A stretch of 51,410 nucleotides of DNA from a virus: IMG/VR virus record IMGVR_UViG_3300035703_000130, positions 1-51,410 of that record; one strand, written 5' to 3'. Made by a program: the position numbers and the translations under genes. Below the pieces are notes generated by a model. That model was not told the DNA's origin. It saw nothing but the letters and a program-made list of their open reading frames with translations, and did not search any database. Positions 48,405 through 51,410 of the stretch are shown here, in pieces. Every line of letters begins with the position of its first letter. Position 1 is the stretch's first letter.

Positions 48405-48787
48405 TGTCTAGTTTTTCCGATTATCTTGAGAACGCAGTTTTAAACCATGTGTTCCGCAACACTGCTTTGACTGCCCCTGCAAGTGTTTGGTTGGCCCTTT
48501 ATACTGTCGCCCCAACTGATGCTGGTGGTGGAACACAGGTTACTGGCGCTGGCTATGCTCGCCAACAAATTACTTTTGGTGCCCCTTCTGGGGGCGCTAT
48601 TTCTAACACTGCCGCTGTTTCTTTTACTGCTACAGGTGGTAACTATGGAACTGTTGTTGCGGTGGGTATCTTTGATGCTTCTACTGCCGGTAACCTCCTT
48701 GCGTGGGACGACATTACTTCCGCAGTAATTAACGATGGTGATACGCTCAACTTCCCAATCGGTGATATTGACGTTACCCTTACCTAA
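48404..48787 (+). CDS. virion-associated beta-rich protein (tail-fibre or decoration type)
   Basis: A 127-residue protein. 'SDYLENAVLNHVFRN', 'VWLALYTVAPTDAGGGTQVT', 'YARQQITFGAPSGGAISNTA' and 'FDASTAGNLLAWDDITSAV' match small phage structural proteins often found as fibre N-terminal or decoration domains. One-base overlap with the portal stop (TAATG). Confidence 0.65.
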   Translation: MSSFSDYLENAVLNHVFRNTALTAPASVWLALYTVAPTDAGGGTQVTGAGYARQQITFGAPSGGAISNTAAVSFTATGGNYGTVVAVGIFDASTAGNLLAWDDITSAVINDGDTLNFPIGDIDVTLT

Positions 48788-48807
48788 TCTAGTCACGAGG
48801 TTTTAAT

Positions 48808-49755
48808 ATGGCTGATATTGATCTTTCTACGTTAACACCTCGTGATCAAGACACTGCCGATAAGTTTGTAGTTATGAAGGAAGGCTCCCCCGACGAAATG
48901 GGATTGGTGGACACTTTTACACAAGTTCCACTTGCCCCTGTTGCCGACCCTTCCGCCCCGGCAAGCGGGCTGCTGCTTTACGCCCAAAGCTTCGCTAACC
49001 GCCTGCTGCCAAAGATCATCGGGCCGTCCGGGATCGATACGGCGTTGCAGGTGGGCCTGCACGGCAACAGCGTCATGCTGATCAGCCCCACTTCAGGCAC
49101 TTCTGCGCCCAGCATCATCGGCGGCACCCTGACCACCGCGGCCACTATGTCGCTGCAGTACACTTCCGGATCGTCGAACCGCTGGTCCTCGACGCAGCGC
49201 AAGCGGTTCCAGACATCGACGACGGCAGGCAACACATCAGGAATGCGCACGGCCTATTCCATCGTGCACCGTGGCAACGCGCCGGGCTTCGGTGGCTTTT
49301 TCTTCCGCGCGCAGTTCGGGATGCAAATCAACCTGAACGGCGGGCAGAAGTTCGTCGGCCTCTGCAACTCGACCGGGGCGCTGACAGGCAATCCTTCGGC
49401 ATTGGTCCGCATGTGCGGCATGGGCTATGACGCATCGGACGCGTCGACCGGCAACTGGTTCTTCATGCGGAACGACAACACCGGAACGGCGACGAAGGTT
49501 GACCTCGGGGCCGACGCAGCGCGCAACACAACCGACGCATATGACCTGATCATGTTCATGCCACCGAACAGCGGGACGCTCTACGTGCGGATCACCAACA
49601 TCGTCACCGGGGCCCTGGTCCTCGATACCTCCTACACGACCGACATCGTGGACGCGAACAACGGCATGTCCTTCAAGGCCGAGGTCCACAACGGCGCGGT
49701 GGCCGCAGCGGATAATATTGAGGTTGCCAAGGTCTATATTGAAAAGGACTACTAA
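48808..49755 (+). CDS. mosaic tail fibre-like / receptor-binding protein
   Basis: A 315-residue protein. The first 40 residues use the phage's own codons, then from about 48930 to 49715 the DNA turns strongly GC-rich (GCC, GGC, ACC, CTG), unlike all neighbours, and returns to AT-rich for the last 12 codons. The central part is Gly/Thr/Ser-rich and beta-rich ('TLYVRITNIVTGALVLDTSY' near 265). It looks like an attachment domain recently gained from a GC-rich genome. Confidence 0.65.
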   Translation: MADIDLSTLTPRDQDTADKFVVMKEGSPDEMGLVDTFTQVPLAPVADPSAPASGLLLYAQSFANRLLPKIIGPSGIDTALQVGLHGNSVMLISPTSGTSAPSIIGGTLTTAATMSLQYTSGSSNRWSSTQRKRFQTSTTAGNTSGMRTAYSIVHRGNAPGFGGFFFRAQFGMQINLNGGQKFVGLCNSTGALTGNPSALVRMCGMGYDASDASTGNWFFMRNDNTGTATKVDLGADAARNTTDAYDLIMFMPPNSGTLYVRITNIVTGALVLDTSYTTDIVDANNGMSFKAEVHNGAVAAADNIEVAKVYIEKDY

Positions 49756-49838
49756 GTCTACCCATAAGGGTGTAAATTTAGGATATAGATTGCCCTTTAA
49801 ACAATCCTTCTTTCAAGTTAAATAAGAAAGATTAAATC

Positions 49839-50720
49839 ATGGGTCTTATTCTTCTCGGACCCGATAGGGTTGTCCTTGGGACAGATACAATCAGTTTAGG
49901 TGGACCTAGCGGCGGCACAACGTATGACAGGGCTGCCGTTGTAACTTCTGCTTCTACGGTTGCTGTAGCTCGCTCTATAATTAGAAATCGTGTTGCTGTT
50001 GTATCTGCCGTCTCTAGTCTTTCTGCGGTATACACTACTTCTAGCGGTATTTCTAGAGCCGCAGCAATTAGCTCTGCTTCTTCTCTGATTGTTAATAGAA
50101 CTATCCGTAGAAACAGGATAAGCTTAACACAAGCACAATCTAGTGTTACTGTCTTAGCGAGAGTTATTAGAAATCGTGCAAGTTTAGTTCAAGCTCAATC
50201 TACTGCTACAGTTCTTGCTAGAGTAACAAGAAACAGAACAAGTTTAATCTCTGCTACCTCTAGCCTTGTAGCTAACTATGTTGTCTCTGGGACAATCAAT
50301 AGAGCCGCCCTATTCCAATCTGTAAGCTCTCTCGCCGTTAATCGTGCGTTGACAAGGTTCCGTGCTGTTGTTGTCTCTGGACAAAGTTCTGTCGCGGTAA
50401 ATAGGAATAGGCGTCTTTCACGTCTGGCTGTTGTTTCCTCTACTAGCTCTCTGAGTGTTCAGAGGCAGAAGATTTCTAACGTTACTGTCTCTATCCTAGC
50501 CACCTCTTTGGTTGAGGTTAGAGGGCAAGTTTCTAATGGTAAGTCTTCTCTTACTCTTATAGGAAACCCAAACCCATCGGCAGTTATTGAGGCTCTGCTT
50601 AGCACAGCTTCTATTCAAGGCTCACCAACAGACTTTAGCTTCAATGGAAACCCTAGTGCCTTCGTGATTACTGGTAGTCCAAATGATTTACCTGTGTTGA
50701 CAGGTTCCCCTTCTAATTGA
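49839..50720 (+). CDS. repetitive Ser/Arg/Val protein, probable fibre
   Basis: A 293-residue protein with an N-terminal cap ('GLILLGPDRVVLGTDTISLG') and about nine repeats of roughly 20 residues with the form R-N-R-x-S-L-x-x-A-x-S-S-L-x-V-x-R (about 30-225), then a non-repetitive Gly/Asn/Ser end with 'TGSP' repeats. The pattern suits a beta-solenoid or trimeric stalk. Ala and Arg are unusually frequent. Confidence 0.6.
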   Translation: MGLILLGPDRVVLGTDTISLGGPSGGTTYDRAAVVTSASTVAVARSIIRNRVAVVSAVSSLSAVYTTSSGISRAAAISSASSLIVNRTIRRNRISLTQAQSSVTVLARVIRNRASLVQAQSTATVLARVTRNRTSLISATSSLVANYVVSGTINRAALFQSVSSLAVNRALTRFRAVVVSGQSSVAVNRNRRLSRLAVVSSTSSLSVQRQKISNVTVSILATSLVEVRGQVSNGKSSLTLIGNPNPSAVIEALLSTASIQGSPTDFSFNGNPSAFVITGSPNDLPVLTGSPSN

Positions 50721-50727
50721 GGTTGAT

Positions 50728-51087
50728 ATGGCCGCAAACACTGACATTACTGGCTTCTTCAAGGGTGAAGTTGTTGACATTAATTTCTTAGCAAAGAACA
50801 GGGATGGTTCGGTTCTTTCTTCTCCCGCTACAGCAACAGTTTCTATGACTATCGGAAACAACCCTGTAGATAACCCGTCCCTGACTTTCTCTACTGCAAC
50901 CGGAGAGATTACCCTTGTATCTGCTCCATTAGGTTCCTTCCGTATTTTCCTGGAACCAACTGATTTGGTTAGCCTCGCAGAAGGTAAAGTGTATTATTAC
51001 AACATTTGGACATGGCAAACCTCAACAGAAAAGACACTACAAGCTTACGGTAGGTTTGTATTGCAAAACTCTATTAGTCCACCATAA
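50728..51087 (+). CDS. structural protein, Ig-like
   Basis: A 119-residue beta-rich protein ('FFKGEVVDINFLAKNRDGSV' with 'YYYNIWTWQTSTEKT') resembling BppU-type N-terminal Ig-like domains of phage baseplate proteins. GAGGTTG precedes the start, and its stop overlaps the protease start (TAATG). Confidence 0.6.
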   Translation: MAANTDITGFFKGEVVDINFLAKNRDGSVLSSPATATVSMTIGNNPVDNPSLTFSTATGEITLVSAPLGSFRIFLEPTDLVSLAEGKVYYYNIWTWQTSTEKTLQAYGRFVLQNSISPP

Positions 51088-51410
51088 TGGATATTGACAT
51101 GGATATGGATTTCAAAAGTGAAGTATTCAAGTTCAACGAAGAACAACGTCTTGTTTATGGTTGGGCTTATGTTTCCACTGTAAAGGGCGAGATTAGCTTA
51201 GATCACTCTGGCGAGTATATCAGGCCAGACGAGCTAGTTAAAGCCGCAACAAACTTTATGATGGACGTTCGGGTAGCTAAGGCTATGCACACAGGCTCTC
51301 AGATTGGAGAGATTGTTCACTCGCTACCTGTAACTAACGAAATTGCTGCCTCTTTAGGATTAACCACTGACCGTGAGGGTTGGATTATCTGCGTTAAGGT
51401 GCATGATGAT
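51087..51410 (+). CDS. prohead protease, N-terminal part (continues at 1)
   Basis: Begins 'MDIDMDMDFKSEVFKFNEEQ' and continues 'RLVYGWAYVSTVKGEISLDH', the usual opening of XkdF-like proteases, with 'YIRPDELVKAATNFMM' and 'MHTGSQIGEIVHS' (possible catalytic His). After base 51283 it repeats the first 127 bases, so the reading frame continues at position 1. Ends at 208 on the circle. Confidence 0.75.
   Translation, partial: MDIDMDMDFKSEVFKFNEEQRLVYGWAYVSTVKGEISLDHSGEYIRPDELVKAATNFMMDVRVAKAMHTGSQIGEIVHSLPVTNEIAASLGLTTDREGWIICVKVHDD
51284..51410. repeat. terminal direct repeat, right copy (identical to 1..127)
   Basis: Second copy of the 127-base overlap. Trimming one copy yields a 51,283-bp circle and restores the complete protease gene. 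Confidence 0.95.

Noticed and set aside
1-51410. CRISPR array, integrase, excisionase or repressor that would suggest a temperate phage
   Set aside because: No regularly spaced repeats with spacers, no tyrosine or serine recombinase motif and no recognisable CI-like protein were seen.
51087-51410. Second, duplicated protease gene
   Set aside because: The similarity to 1..127 is exact and terminal; it is the circular overlap of one gene.

Overview
The window is a complete or near-complete genome of a tailed double-stranded DNA phage. The first 127 bases are repeated exactly at the end (51284..51410), so it closes to a circle of 51,283 bp. A tail tube protein, a tape measure gene with an upstream -1 frameshift chaperone pair, an HK97-type head set, and no sheath or integrase indicate a lytic siphovirus. 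The host is probably an alphaproteobacterium. The support is weak: a dense cluster of GANTC sites (the CcrM methylation target), a GC-rich tail-fibre segment pasted into an AT-richer genome, and a cobalamin-dependent ribonucleotide reductase with ThyX, a pairing I associate with marine alphaproteobacterial phages.

Layout. The late plus-strand block runs from 43.8 kb through the end and on to 13.3 kb: tRNAs, terminase, portal, fibre and repeat proteins, prohead protease, scaffold, decoration and major capsid proteins, connectors, tail tube, chaperones, tape measure, tail tip, endolysin and holin-like membrane proteins. It ends in a bidirectional terminator at 13291..13333. The minus-strand block from 37.6 down to 13.3 kb holds nucleotide metabolism (NrdJ, MazG, ThyX), replication (primase-helicase, split family A DNA polymerase, single-strand binding protein, 5' exonuclease), RNA repair (RNA ligase, P-loop kinase, tRNAs), a DNA-modification pair (DpdA-like transglycosylase plus YhhQ-type transporter), an adenine methyltransferase, phosphoesterases, PhoH and many tiny genes joined by ATGA or TAATG overlaps. 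From 37.6 to 38.6 kb lies a non-coding control region with two families of phased repeats. From 38.0 to 41.3 kb an imperfect inverted repeat brackets a GANTC-rich module. From 41.8 to 43.7 kb strong promoters drive a cytosine methyltransferase-like gene and a small secreted protein with a structured leader.

The most interesting systems are: (1) a probable 7-deazaguanine DNA modification route by salvage (transporter plus DpdA, no synthesis genes); (2) a DNA polymerase cut in two by an endonuclease VII-type HNH gene; (3) the bracketed GANTC-rich module and its iterons; (4) a highly expressed secreted protein behind a switch-like leader. Five HNH homing endonucleases sit beside or inside essential genes.

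All identifications come from reading motifs by eye; no database search was possible.
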